NCBI GenBank assembly: GCA_041554195.1
Contig: JBFFMJ010000002.1
Span: 186,001-250,000, forward strand
Direction of reading: 5' to 3'
Source of the DNA: JAPHSX01 sp041554195
GTDB lineage: Bacteria; Pseudomonadota; Gammaproteobacteria; Thiohalomonadales; Thiohalomonadaceae
DNA length: 64,000 nucleotides
The notes below the pieces were generated by a model. The model did not search any database. It was not told the origin of the DNA and saw nothing but the letters and a program-made list of their open reading frames with translations. Positions 27,442-35,933 of the stretch are shown piece by piece; the stretch's first letter is position 1; every line of letters starts with the position of its first letter. Both the position numbers and the translations under genes were made by a program.

Positions 27442-27500
27442 CCCGGTGAGCACAGAGGATAAGTGTGTCTGTCTTTAGCTGACACCTTGTGCATACCGGG
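27442..27500 (+). other. Long hairpin between cbbQ and cbbO
   Basis: CCCGGTGAGCACA (27442-27454) pairs with TGTGCATACCGGG (27488-27500) over 13 positions with one A-A mismatch and one G-T pair. Inside, GTGTC and GACAC can pair again. The 99-bp gap ends 21 nt later at the cbbO start, so the structure could influence cbbO translation or transcript processing. Confidence 0.55.
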
Positions 27501-27521
27501 GCTTGTGGTGAGGTTACGACT

Positions 27522-29864
27522 ATGAGCATTAAACTCGAAGATTACGAAGAGTTTCTGCAGGAGGCCGCGCCCGAGATACGCGATGTTCTGGAGGGCACGT
27601 TCCAGGAAGCGGCGCGTATTATGTCGCCAGCCGGTCTGCAGGACTATATGGACGGGGCCAAATCCCTGTGCAATTTGGGGCGGGGAAGTGGTGTCGTCAT
27701 CACCTACCTGCAGGAGATGCCACTGGTCGCCAAGGAGTGTGGCGAGGATGTGATCCCTGATGTGATCAGTGCGGCGATGAAGCTTGCCTCCATGGTCTCC
27801 GGTGAGGTGGTAACGCTGCTGTTCAACAGCCTCCCTTCTGCTGCCCGTAACCTGGGTGATGCAGAATTGCTGCGCGGTTATCTCACCCTGATTCACCAGC
27901 TTTCCGGTACCGCTGCGCGTGGTTTGCGTCCGATGCTCAATCATATGGATGAGCTGCTTTCCAAGTTGACCATCAGTGGTCTGCGTCGCTGGGCCAACTT
28001 CGGTGCCCAGGCCTACCGCCGTGACTTTGCCAACCTGACGGCCTACTTTAATCTGGAGTCGGCTGACAGCAGGGCGATGCTGCAAAAAGAGCGTCGCGGT
28101 GTGCTGTTTGTGAAGACCCAGCGCAAACTCAACTTCTATCTGCGCGCCCTGTGGGGCAGGGACTTCTTCCTGCGTCCCACTGGTGCCGACTACACCGACT
28201 TTAAGCCCTTTATCGAGAGCCGTATCTTCCACATGCCTGATGCGGTGGATGATATTGGCCGGGATGACAATAAGGTCGCCGGCCTGGAACTCTACCGTGC
28301 CACAGCGGCGCACATGGCGGCACACATGTGCTACACCACCTCGCCGATCTCAGCCGAGCAGCTGAGTCCTGCACAGATGTATTTTATCGGAGTGCTCGAA
28401 GATGCCCGTGTTGAGTACAAGGCCGTTAAGGAGTTTCCCGGGCTGAAGAAACTGTGGGGAACGCTGCTCGCCTTTGAGTATGACGAGCCGGTGGAGCATC
28501 CGACAGTAGCGGTACTCGAACATCTATCCCGCATGCTGCTCGATCCAGCGGTGACGACGGATGATGCAGAGCTTAGTGCCTTTGCGCAGCGCTTCCACGA
28601 GCAAATAGCTGAGAAGCAGGATGACAACGCATTCTCCTGGCACATGGGGATGGAGCTTTTCAATATCTTCGCTGCGCGCCGCGAGGTGCCGAGCCTGCGT
28701 ATCCTGGAACGAAACCGTATTCCCTATCGCGATGACAATCGCTATATCTGGGAGTTTGAGGAGTTCGACTGGAACGCCGGTTTTGAGTATGTCGCGGCCA
28801 GTCAGCGCCAGGTGCGCAAGACGGTGAGCGTGATCGAAATGGCCAACGAGGTCGATTGCGAACTGGCCGGCGACGATGCCCAGGAGATCTGGACCTGCGC
28901 CACCGAGATGTTCCCCTATGAGGATGAGGGCGTTAGCTTCAATGAGATGTGGGGCAAGGAGCCGGTCTCCGATCCCTTCCACTATCAGGAGTGGGACTAC
29001 CAGATCCAGCTATCGCGCCCGGACTGGACGACCGTCTATGAGCGTCGCCAGCCCAAGGGCGATCCGCAGGATATTGAGGACATCCTCACCGAGTACAAAC
29101 CGATCGCTCATCGCATCAGGCAGATCATTGATCTGCTGACCCCGGAGGGGGTGCAGCGGGTGCGCAACATGGAGGATGGAGACGAAATCGACCTTAATGC
29201 GGCGATTGATGCGATGGTCTCGATCCGCATGGGCGAGCAGCCCAACCCGCGCATCACCATGCGCAATGTGCTGAAGAATCGTGACCTCTCGGTAGTGCTG
29301 CTACTGGATCTCTCCGAGTCGACCAACGAGAAGATGGCCGGTTCCGATAAGACGGTACTGCAGCTGACCCGCGAGGCGGCGACACTGGTCTCGACTGCCA
29401 TTGAGGGGATCGGCGATCCCTTTGCAGTGCATGGCTTTGCCTCCGATGGTCGTCACGATGTGCAGTACTTCCGCTTTAAGGATTTTAACCAGCACTTTGA
29501 TGATGAGGCCAAGTCGCGTCTATCTGGTATGAAGGGAGGTTTGTCGACACGTATGGGGGCGGCACTGCGTCATGCCGGTCATCACCTGTTAAAGCAGCCT
29601 GAACGACGCAAATTAATTCTGCTGGTGACCGATGGGGAGCCTGCCGACATCGACGAGCGCGATCCGCAGCACCTGCGTCACGACACTAAAAAGGCGGTGG
29701 AGGAACTCTATTCGACAGGCGTGTTGAGCTACTGCCTGACACTCGATCCGAATGCCGACAGTTACGTGAAACGGATCTTCGGTGAGAGCAACTACACCAT
29801 CATCGACAACGTTGACCGGCTGCCGGAGAAACTGCCGACCCTGTTCGCCAGTTTAACGAGCTAA
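27522..29864 (+). CDS. cbbO: RuBisCO activase adaptor CbbO (VWA-domain protein)
   Basis: Partner of CbbQ that links the AAA+ ring to RuBisCO. The 780-residue protein has a long helical N-terminal CbbO-specific region (about 1-570) containing FVKTQRKLNFYLRALWGRDF and WEFEEFDWNAGFEYVA. A von Willebrand A domain follows (about 580-775) with MIDAS motif LLLDLSEST (D-x-S-x-S), GLSTRMGAALRHAGHHL and VTDGEPAD. ATG 27522 has GAGG 8 nt upstream and gives the expected family N-terminus MSIKLEDYEEFL; a more upstream ATG lies inside the hairpin. The stop overlaps the next gene (TAATG). Confidence 0.94.
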   Translation: MSIKLEDYEEFLQEAAPEIRDVLEGTFQEAARIMSPAGLQDYMDGAKSLCNLGRGSGVVITYLQEMPLVAKECGEDVIPDVISAAMKLASMVSGEVVTLLFNSLPSAARNLGDAELLRGYLTLIHQLSGTAARGLRPMLNHMDELLSKLTISGLRRWANFGAQAYRRDFANLTAYFNLESADSRAMLQKERRGVLFVKTQRKLNFYLRALWGRDFFLRPTGADYTDFKPFIESRIFHMPDAVDDIGRDDNKVAGLELYRATAAHMAAHMCYTTSPISAEQLSPAQMYFIGVLEDARVEYKAVKEFPGLKKLWGTLLAFEYDEPVEHPTVAVLEHLSRMLLDPAVTTDDAELSAFAQRFHEQIAEKQDDNAFSWHMGMELFNIFAARREVPSLRILERNRIPYRDDNRYIWEFEEFDWNAGFEYVAASQRQVRKTVSVIEMANEVDCELAGDDAQEIWTCATEMFPYEDEGVSFNEMWGKEPVSDPFHYQEWDYQIQLSRPDWTTVYERRQPKGDPQDIEDILTEYKPIAHRIRQIIDLLTPEGVQRVRNMEDGDEIDLNAAIDAMVSIRMGEQPNPRITMRNVLKNRDLSVVLLLDLSESTNEKMAGSDKTVLQLTREAATLVSTAIEGIGDPFAVHGFASDGRHDVQYFRFKDFNQHFDDEAKSRLSGMKGGLSTRMGAALRHAGHHLLKQPERRKLILLVTDGEPADIDERDPQHLRHDTKKAVEELYSTGVLSYCLTLDPNADSYVKRIFGESNYTIIDNVDRLPEKLPTLFASLTS

Positions 29865-30283
29865 TGAAAACGATAGAGGCACTGATGTATACCCGCCACG
29901 AAGAGGTCCCGGTCTTTGAGTACCGCGACGGTATGATCGATGCGCATTACTACAACACGGTGCAGACAGCCTTCAAGCGGCTGGGCGAGGAGATCCGCCT
30001 CACCATCCCGCAGATGAAGACGCTGGATCTTATCCTGCAACGTGATGCCTGGATCGTGGTGGATCGTGCACTGAATGATGTACCGATCATTGCCTGGGCC
30101 AATTTTGATACCGAGCGGCGTGAGGCACTGCACACCCCCCTGCATTGTCAGCTGCGTCTGTTTCATGCGCACGGTGGCGTCATTATTAAACGCGTGCTGG
30201 AGGCGATGGAGTTGTTGTTGGGTGAACGTCTTAATGCGATTGAGACGTCGCATCAGGTAATAATCTTTCCCGAGAGGGAGTAG
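29864..30283 (+). CDS. Unknown 139-residue protein coupled to cbbO
   Basis: Starts at ATG 29864 inside the cbbO stop (TAATG), so translation is coupled. The chain begins MKTIEALMYTRHEEVPVFEY and alternates short strands and helices (QRDAWIVVDRALNDVPIIAW, TPLHCQLRLFHAHGGVIIKR) with a C-terminal ELLLGERLNAI helix. No signal peptide, membrane segment or nucleotide-binding motif is seen, and I recognise no family. Its coupling argues for a role with CbbO/CbbQ, as a further activase component or assembly factor; that is inference from position. Confidence 0.8.
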   Translation: MKTIEALMYTRHEEVPVFEYRDGMIDAHYYNTVQTAFKRLGEEIRLTIPQMKTLDLILQRDAWIVVDRALNDVPIIAWANFDTERREALHTPLHCQLRLFHAHGGVIIKRVLEAMELLLGERLNAIETSHQVIIFPERE

Positions 30284-30311
30284 TCGTTAGTGTGTGTGGA
30301 GGAGGTGACCG

Positions 30312-31943
30312 ATGCCGCAGCTTCCCAGCGGTCAGTATGTGGAGATCATGTCAGAGCGCTCACGTTTTCATGCGCGACGCCTGAAGCTACGCGTCTCTGC
30401 TAATACCCCACACCAGCAACTCTATCCGCTGGTCGATATCCTAATTGACCCCACCAACAACACGCACGGCTGTCGTGGCTGTACCACCTTCTCAGGTCAT
30501 ACCCTGGCGGATCGTAACTGGCTCAACCAGTGGGAGGACAAAGACCGACGCTTTTTCCTTGACTGGATACGGGAAGAGTCACAGGTGCGTATTATCGAGC
30601 AGGCCCGCTCGCGCCTGCTGGCAGAGCGTGGGGTGACCAAAGAAGAGCTCCATGACTATCCGCAACTGCTCTACAGTTCACTCAAAAACCGTATCGAGCA
30701 GTTACCGATGCAACGTGCCCCTGCCGAGCAGTGGAAGCGTACCCTGCTCAATATGCGTCGTGAGGGTATCCGTCGTGAAGAGCTGGACTGGTCAGGACTG
30801 CCCGAATTTTTATCGCACAACGACGATAAGAAAACGATCAGTAAAGAGACGCTGCTGGAGGCGTTCAAGCTCTCACGCATTACTCCACAGTTGAGTAATG
30901 AGCTGGAGTGCGATGTCAGTTGTCGTATGCCTTACGATGAGGTAGCGCAGCGCATTCCCGGCTACCAGCTGCAGATGGCCGGTTACCCGGTGGGTGAAGA
31001 GGATATCGGGGTGGTGCGTTTTCGCAACACCGAATACAGCTACCGGGTGGGTGTGGTGCGCCTACGTGGTCGCTCTCTTATCGGTGAGGCAGAGCGTTGG
31101 TTTGTGCTTGGCCCCTATGGCCGGGTGATCACGGCTCGCGGTAGCACCTCGCCCTTTTTCGCTTCCAGCCACACGGCCTTGCAGGCGGCCGATGAACACG
31201 CTCGTGAAAGCCATCGGGTACGCCCCAGACTTAACTACAGCACCACCTACGAGTATATGAGTTTGCAGGGTGGGGAGGAGTATCGGGAGTGGCTGGTAAC
31301 GCTGCCCGATTATCACCGCTCCCACTTTACCGCTCACTACCAGGAGCGCAATGTGCTGTTGCATATTCGCACCAAGATTCGGCAGACGGAGCAGGGGGAG
31401 CGCGTACTGTTTATTGAGGAGCTACAGAGCGACTGGCAGCAGGCGGTTGCCCGATACGGTCTGCACAGTGGTATCCCGCCTGCGCCGTTTCGCAAGGAGT
31501 GGGCCTCACTGGCACTGAAGTTGATGTTGCTCCATGCGGCCAAACTGGATCTTGACGGCATCGCCTGGACAGACGCCGAGGTGCACCAGTTGCGTTATGA
31601 CCGGGAGATGGGGCCGCTGCAGCAACTCTACGACCATGAGATACCGCAGCTGCTCACTCGCATCGCCCGTCCATGGCAGCTTAAGGTGCAGAGCGGCGAG
31701 TTTAGAACCCGCAGTCCCTGGTTGCATGCAGCACGCTGTAACGAGTGCTGGAAGGTCGAGGGCGGTCATGGCAGTTTCGTTACCCGCCCGCGCTATGACA
31801 AGCAGCAGGCGCTCGCGGTCATTGAACGACACAGCAAGGCACTGACCATGAGTCTGCCGATGATGCGTCTGCCTGGTGAGATGAAACAACAGATTCTGCA
31901 ACAGGGCTTGCCGCTGTTTGGCGAGACACTTCAGATAAATTGA
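30312..31943 (+). CDS. 543-residue protein with a phage polyvalent-protein-like C-terminal half, in the cbb operon
   Basis: Preceded by the strongest Shine-Dalgarno in the operon (GGAGGTGA at 30301-30308). The C-terminal half (about 300-543) carries motifs I know from large phage/plasmid polyvalent proteins. These are EYREWLVTLPDY, then VLFIEELQSDWQQA (366-379), APFRKEW (391-397), DGIAWTDAEVHQLRYD (415-430), LYDHEIPQLL (439-448) and a closing QQILQQGLPLFGE. The EGIRREELDWSGLPEFL stretch (151-167) also matches those proteins. Unusual additions are CRGC (54-57) and CNEC (476-479), which together could bind zinc. No mobile-element genes surround it; base use matches its neighbours. Function unknown. 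Confidence 0.85.
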   Translation: MPQLPSGQYVEIMSERSRFHARRLKLRVSANTPHQQLYPLVDILIDPTNNTHGCRGCTTFSGHTLADRNWLNQWEDKDRRFFLDWIREESQVRIIEQARSRLLAERGVTKEELHDYPQLLYSSLKNRIEQLPMQRAPAEQWKRTLLNMRREGIRREELDWSGLPEFLSHNDDKKTISKETLLEAFKLSRITPQLSNELECDVSCRMPYDEVAQRIPGYQLQMAGYPVGEEDIGVVRFRNTEYSYRVGVVRLRGRSLIGEAERWFVLGPYGRVITARGSTSPFFASSHTALQAADEHARESHRVRPRLNYSTTYEYMSLQGGEEYREWLVTLPDYHRSHFTAHYQERNVLLHIRTKIRQTEQGERVLFIEELQSDWQQAVARYGLHSGIPPAPFRKEWASLALKLMLLHAAKLDLDGIAWTDAEVHQLRYDREMGPLQQLYDHEIPQLLTRIARPWQLKVQSGEFRTRSPWLHAARCNECWKVEGGHGSFVTRPRYDKQQALAVIERHSKALTMSLPMMRLPGEMKQQILQQGLPLFGETLQIN

Positions 31944-31959
31944 ATGAGAGAGTAAGAAG

Positions 31960-33117
31960 ATGGCACTGGTTCAGATGAAGGATATGCTACAACACGCCTA
32001 TGATAACAAGTATGCGGTAGGCGCCTTCGATGTGGTCAGCCTGGAGCTGCTACAGGGGGTGATTAATGCGGCGGAGCAGTGTCGTGCACCGGTCATCATC
32101 GGTCTGGCAGAGCCCCATCTGGAGCACTTTGATATTGAACTGCTGGCACCGGCAGTTGAGGCTGCGGCACGGCGCAGCAGTGTACCGGTGGCGATCCATT
32201 ACGACCACGGCGGCGGTGTCGAGGGGGCAGTGCGCGGCATTCGCCACGGCTGCAACGGTGTGATGGTGGACGGCTCACACCTGCCATTGCAGGAGAATAT
32301 TGAAGTCACCAAGAAAGTGGTGGCGATGGCCAGCAGCTGTGGTGTGCCGGTGGAGGCGGAGCTGGGGTATGTACCAGATAGTGGTGACGAGCAGGTCTTA
32401 ACCTCGGTGGAGGAGGCGCGGGGTTTTGTGCGCCTGACCGGTGTCGATTTTCTCGCGGTCTCTATCGGCACCGCGCACGGGCGACACAGTGGCAAGCCGC
32501 GACTCGATTATCAGCGCCTGCGTCAGATCAACGAGGCGCTGCAGATCCCGCTGGTGCTGCATGGCAGCTCGGGGTTGAGTGATGATCAATTCCGTCGCCT
32601 CATCTCCAACGGGATTGCGAAGGTGAACTACTTTACTGCGATCACCGACCACGCTGCCGGGGTGCTGCGTGATAATGCACGGGTGAAGGATGACGGTTAC
32701 CTCAAACTGTTTCAGGGCGTACGTGAAGGGGTCGAGCAGGAGGCGGATCGCCTGATGCGTATCTGGGGCAGTGCCGGGCGCGCCGCCGAGGTGCTGGAGC
32801 AGTGCCACTCATGGCAGGGGGTGGAGCATGTACTGAAGTTCAACCTGCCCGGTATCGATGCCGAGGAGGAGGGGATGATCGCCCGCCGTGGTCGCAGGCT
32901 GCTTTCGCAGATCCCCGGTGTGCGCGAGGTGGTGGTGGCCGAGTCGTATCAGGAGAGTGACACGCAGCAGTACTGCTGGCAGTTACGCCTCGCCAGTGCC
33001 GAGGTGGTGGCGTCACTGAAACAGCACCCCGATTTTCTCAGCTTTACCCGACGTTACCTGCGAGACGGTGCCACCCAGCTGAGCAGTGCCAGTTATCGTG
33101 AGCAGCAGGTGGCCTGA
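31960..33117 (+). CDS. Class II fructose/sedoheptulose-bisphosphate aldolase fused to a Dabb domain
   Basis: Residues about 1-275 form a class II (zinc) aldolase. They include YDHGG (Asp82 catalytic, His83 zinc), VDGSHLPLQENI (104-114), the zinc-ligand candidates Glu134 in EAELGYV, His173 in GTAHG and His201 in LHGSSGL, and NGIAKVNYFT. Residues about 287-368 look like a Dabb (stress-responsive alpha-beta barrel) domain: HVLKFNLPGIDAEEEG, QIPGVREVVVAESY and SLKQHPDFLSFTRRYL. Class II aldolases normally lack this. As last gene of the cbb operon it should serve the Calvin cycle; substrate preference among FBP, SBP or other ketose bisphosphates is not readable. It starts 16 bp after the preceding gene. 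Confidence 0.88.
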   Translation: MALVQMKDMLQHAYDNKYAVGAFDVVSLELLQGVINAAEQCRAPVIIGLAEPHLEHFDIELLAPAVEAAARRSSVPVAIHYDHGGGVEGAVRGIRHGCNGVMVDGSHLPLQENIEVTKKVVAMASSCGVPVEAELGYVPDSGDEQVLTSVEEARGFVRLTGVDFLAVSIGTAHGRHSGKPRLDYQRLRQINEALQIPLVLHGSSGLSDDQFRRLISNGIAKVNYFTAITDHAAGVLRDNARVKDDGYLKLFQGVREGVEQEADRLMRIWGSAGRAAEVLEQCHSWQGVEHVLKFNLPGIDAEEEGMIARRGRRLLSQIPGVREVVVAESYQESDTQQYCWQLRLASAEVVASLKQHPDFLSFTRRYLRDGATQLSSASYREQQVA

Positions 33118-33185
33118 TAGAGATATTGTCGAGTGGCTGGGGATGAAGAGGGCCGTTGTTGCGTTCTCGAGTCTCAGTTTCGTTG

Positions 33186-33213
33186 TTGGGCGGATATTTT
33201 GAAGCACTATAAT
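33186..33213 (+). promoter_or_regulatory. Probable sigma-70 promoter of prfB
   Basis: TATAAT at 33208-33213 is a perfect -10 box, with TTGGGC at 33186-33191 as a weak -35 box and 16 nt between. It lies 80 bp before the prfB ATG. Confidence 0.5.
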
Positions 33214-33292
33214 GCTTCCTCCAGTTCACCGCTCTTCCCACGTGGTGTATCATACGCGGCTTTGCTGCCTAAGCTGTGACGGTTACCAAGCG

Positions 33293-34391
33293 ATGTTAGA
33301 AATCAATTTAATTGTTAACAAAATCAAAGATATGCAGGGGCGTGTTGATGCCCTTAGGGGGTATCTTTGACTATGAGGTCAAGAGCGAACGACTGACCGA
33401 GGTCTCACGCGAACTGGAAGACCCGAAGATTTGGGATAAACCGGAGTATGCCCAGGAGCTGGGACGTGAGCGTTCGGCGCTGGAGAAAGTCGTTACCACC
33501 GTCGATGATCTGACCTCGGGTCTGGGCGATGCCAGGGACCTGCTGGAGATGGCCGCCGAGGAAGACGACGAAGAGTCGGTGGCGGCGGTGGAGTCTGATC
33601 TCGATGAGTTCGAGAAGCGGCTGGTGGAGCTGGAGTTTCGTCGTATGTTCTCCGGACAGATGGACCCCAATAACGCCTACCTCGATATTCAGGCCGGTTC
33701 CGGCGGCACCGAGGCGCAGGACTGGGCCAGCATGATGCTGCGTATGTTCCTGCGCTGGGGTGAGCGCCGCGGTTTCAAGACCGAGCTGATGGAGGTCTCC
33801 GAGGGTGAGGTGGCCGGTATCAAGTCGGCCACCATCCGCTATGAAGGGGAGTACGCCTTCGGCTGGCTGCGCACCGAAATCGGCGTACACCGTCTGGTGC
33901 GCAAGTCACCCTTCGACTCGGGTAATCGCCGCCACACCTCCTTTGCCTCGGTCTTCGTCTCGCCCGAGATCGACGACAGTGTCGACATCGACATCAATCC
34001 CGCGGACCTGCGCATCGATGTCTACCGCGCCTCCGGTGCTGGTGGTCAGCACGTCAACAAGACCGAGTCGGCGGTGCGTATTACCCACAATCCGACCGGC
34101 ATCGTGGTGCAGTGTCAGAACGACCGCTCGCAGCACAAGAACAAAGACCAGGCGATGAAGCAGCTCAAGGCCAAGCTCTATGAGTTTGAGATGCAGAAAC
34201 GCAACGCCGAGTCGCAGGCACAGGAAGACAATAAGGCCGATATCGGCTGGGGCAGTCAGATCCGCTCCTATGTGCTGGATCAGTCGCGCATTAAGGACCT
34301 GCGCACCGGGGTCGAGACCAGCAACACCCAGGCGGTGCTGGATGGCGATTTGGATGCATTTATTGAGGCCAGCTTGAAGAGCGGTCTGTAA
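33293..34391 (+). CDS. prfB: Peptide chain release factor 2, with programmed +1 frameshift
   Basis: Recognises UGA/UAA stop codons and hydrolyses peptidyl-tRNA. Translation begins at ATG 33293 and reads 25 codons (MLEINLIVNKIKDMQGRV...) to CTT at 33365-33367 followed by TGA. Skipping T 33368 continues as DYEVKSERLTEVSRELEDPK in the +1 frame, for 365 residues in total. The GGQ catalytic motif is in ASGAGGQHVNKTES and the stop-recognition tripeptide region in RKSPFDSGNRRHTSF. A naive annotation would start in the +1 frame and lose the N-terminus. lysS follows 21 bp later, the usual pairing. Confidence 0.97.
33356..33371 (+). promoter_or_regulatory. Autoregulatory +1 frameshift site of prfB
   Basis: AGGGGGTATCTTTGAC is identical to the E. 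coli site. It has an internal Shine-Dalgarno AGGGGG (33356-33361), a three-base spacer, slippery CTT (33365-33367), in-frame TGA (33368-33370) and a following C. Low RF2 slows termination and promotes the shift, giving feedback control. Confidence 0.96.
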
Positions 34392-34412
34392 CTAAATTAA
34401 TTGAGAATAAAG

Positions 34413-35918
34413 ATGAGCGAAGAGAATCAGGCCGAACCCCAGGACGAGAACAAGTTGATCGCCGAGCGCCGCGCCAAACTGGCCGCGATCCGCGAGAACG
34501 GTATCGCCTTCCCCAACGACTTCCGTCGCAATGTGGTGGCCGGTGAGCTGCATGCCAAATATGGCGAAATGAGCAAGGAAGATATCGAGGCGGAGAACGT
34601 GCGCGTCTCGGTTGCCGGTCGCATGATGGGCAAACGTATCATGGGTAAGGCGAGCTTTGCCCAGGTGAAGGATATGTCGGGCACGGTACAGCTCTACGTG
34701 GCAGGGGCGATGGTCGGCGAGGAGGTCTACGCCCAGTTCAAGACCTGGGATATCGGCGATATCCTTGGTGGTGAGGGAACCCTGTTCAAGACGGGTAAAG
34801 GGGAGTTGTCGATCAGGGTCGATACCATTCGCCTGCTCACCAAGTCGCTGCGCCCGCTGCCGGAAAAATTCCACGGTCTCTCCGATCAGGAGATCAAATA
34901 CCGTCAGCGTTATCTCGACCTTATCGTTAACGATGTCACCCGCGATACCTTCAAGATGCGCTCCGCTATCGTCCACTACATCCGCGAATTCATGGTGGCA
35001 CGTGACTACCTTGAAGTCGAGACGCCGATGATGCAGGCGATCCCCGGCGGTGCGGCAGCCAAGCCCTTTACCACCTTTCATAACGCGCTCGATATGGAGC
35101 TGTTCCTGCGTATCGCGCCGGAACTCTATCTGAAGCGTCTGGTGGTTGGCGGTTTTGAACGGGTGTTCGAGATCAATCGTAACTTCCGCAACGAAGGGCT
35201 TTCAACGCGCCATAACCCCGAGTTCACCATGATCGAGTTCTATCAGGCCTACGCCGATTACAAGGATCTGATGGACCTCACTGAGGCGATGTTGCGTGGT
35301 CTCGCGGAGACGGTGCTGGGCACCACCATCGTCAACTATCAGGGCGATCAGTACGACTTCGGCAAACCATTCACCCGTATGACGGTGAAGGAGTCGATCC
35401 TTCATTTTAACGCCGACATTACCGAGGCACAGCTCGATGATATGGCGCAGGCGCGTGCCATCGCCGAGAAGCTGGATATCCCGCTGAAGGACTCCTACGG
35501 TCTGGGTAAGGTGCAGATCGAGATCTTCGAAAAGACCGTCGAGCACCGCCTGATGAACCCCACCTTCATCACTGCCTATCCTACCGAGGTCTCACCGCTG
35601 GCGCGTCGCAACGATGATGATCACTTTGTTACCGACCGCTTCGAGTTCTTCGTCGGCGGACGCGAACTGGCCAACGGCTTCTCCGAGCTCAATGACGCCG
35701 AGGACCAGGCCGAACGTTTCCGCAAACAGGTAGAGGACAAGGATGCGGGTGATGAGGAGGCGATGCACTTTGACGCCGACTACATCGTCGCGCTGGAGCA
35801 CGGCCTGCCGCCGACCGCAGGGGAGGGGATTGGTATCGACCGTCTGGTGATGCTGTTCACCGATGCGCCGTCGATTCGTGATGTGCTGCTGTTCCCGCAT
35901 ATGCGGCCGCAGGCTTAA
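34413..35918 (+). CDS. lysS: Lysyl-tRNA synthetase (class II)
   Basis: Charges tRNA-Lys. The 501-residue class II enzyme has an N-terminal OB-fold anticodon-binding domain (about 60-150: VAGRMMGKRIMGKASFAQVK). Motif 1 lies near RDYLEVETPMMQAIPGGAAA, motif 2 is FRNEGLSTRHNPEFTMIEFY and motif 3 is GEGIGIDRLVMLFTD. The start at ATG 34413 is chosen over TTG 34401 because GAG at 34403-34405 lies 7 nt before it and MSEEN is the family-like start. It follows prfB closely, probably in the same transcript. Confidence 0.97.
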   Translation: MSEENQAEPQDENKLIAERRAKLAAIRENGIAFPNDFRRNVVAGELHAKYGEMSKEDIEAENVRVSVAGRMMGKRIMGKASFAQVKDMSGTVQLYVAGAMVGEEVYAQFKTWDIGDILGGEGTLFKTGKGELSIRVDTIRLLTKSLRPLPEKFHGLSDQEIKYRQRYLDLIVNDVTRDTFKMRSAIVHYIREFMVARDYLEVETPMMQAIPGGAAAKPFTTFHNALDMELFLRIAPELYLKRLVVGGFERVFEINRNFRNEGLSTRHNPEFTMIEFYQAYADYKDLMDLTEAMLRGLAETVLGTTIVNYQGDQYDFGKPFTRMTVKESILHFNADITEAQLDDMAQARAIAEKLDIPLKDSYGLGKVQIEIFEKTVEHRLMNPTFITAYPTEVSPLARRNDDDHFVTDRFEFFVGGRELANGFSELNDAEDQAERFRKQVEDKDAGDEEAMHFDADYIVALEHGLPPTAGEGIGIDRLVMLFTDAPSIRDVLLFPHMRPQA

Positions 35919-35933
35919 TTGAGGGATAAGCGT

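Noticed and set aside
26592..28325. 577-codon minus-strand open frame
   Set aside because: Antisense shadow of cbbQ and cbbO, caused by codon bias in a GC-rich gene; no ribosome site or recognisable domain.
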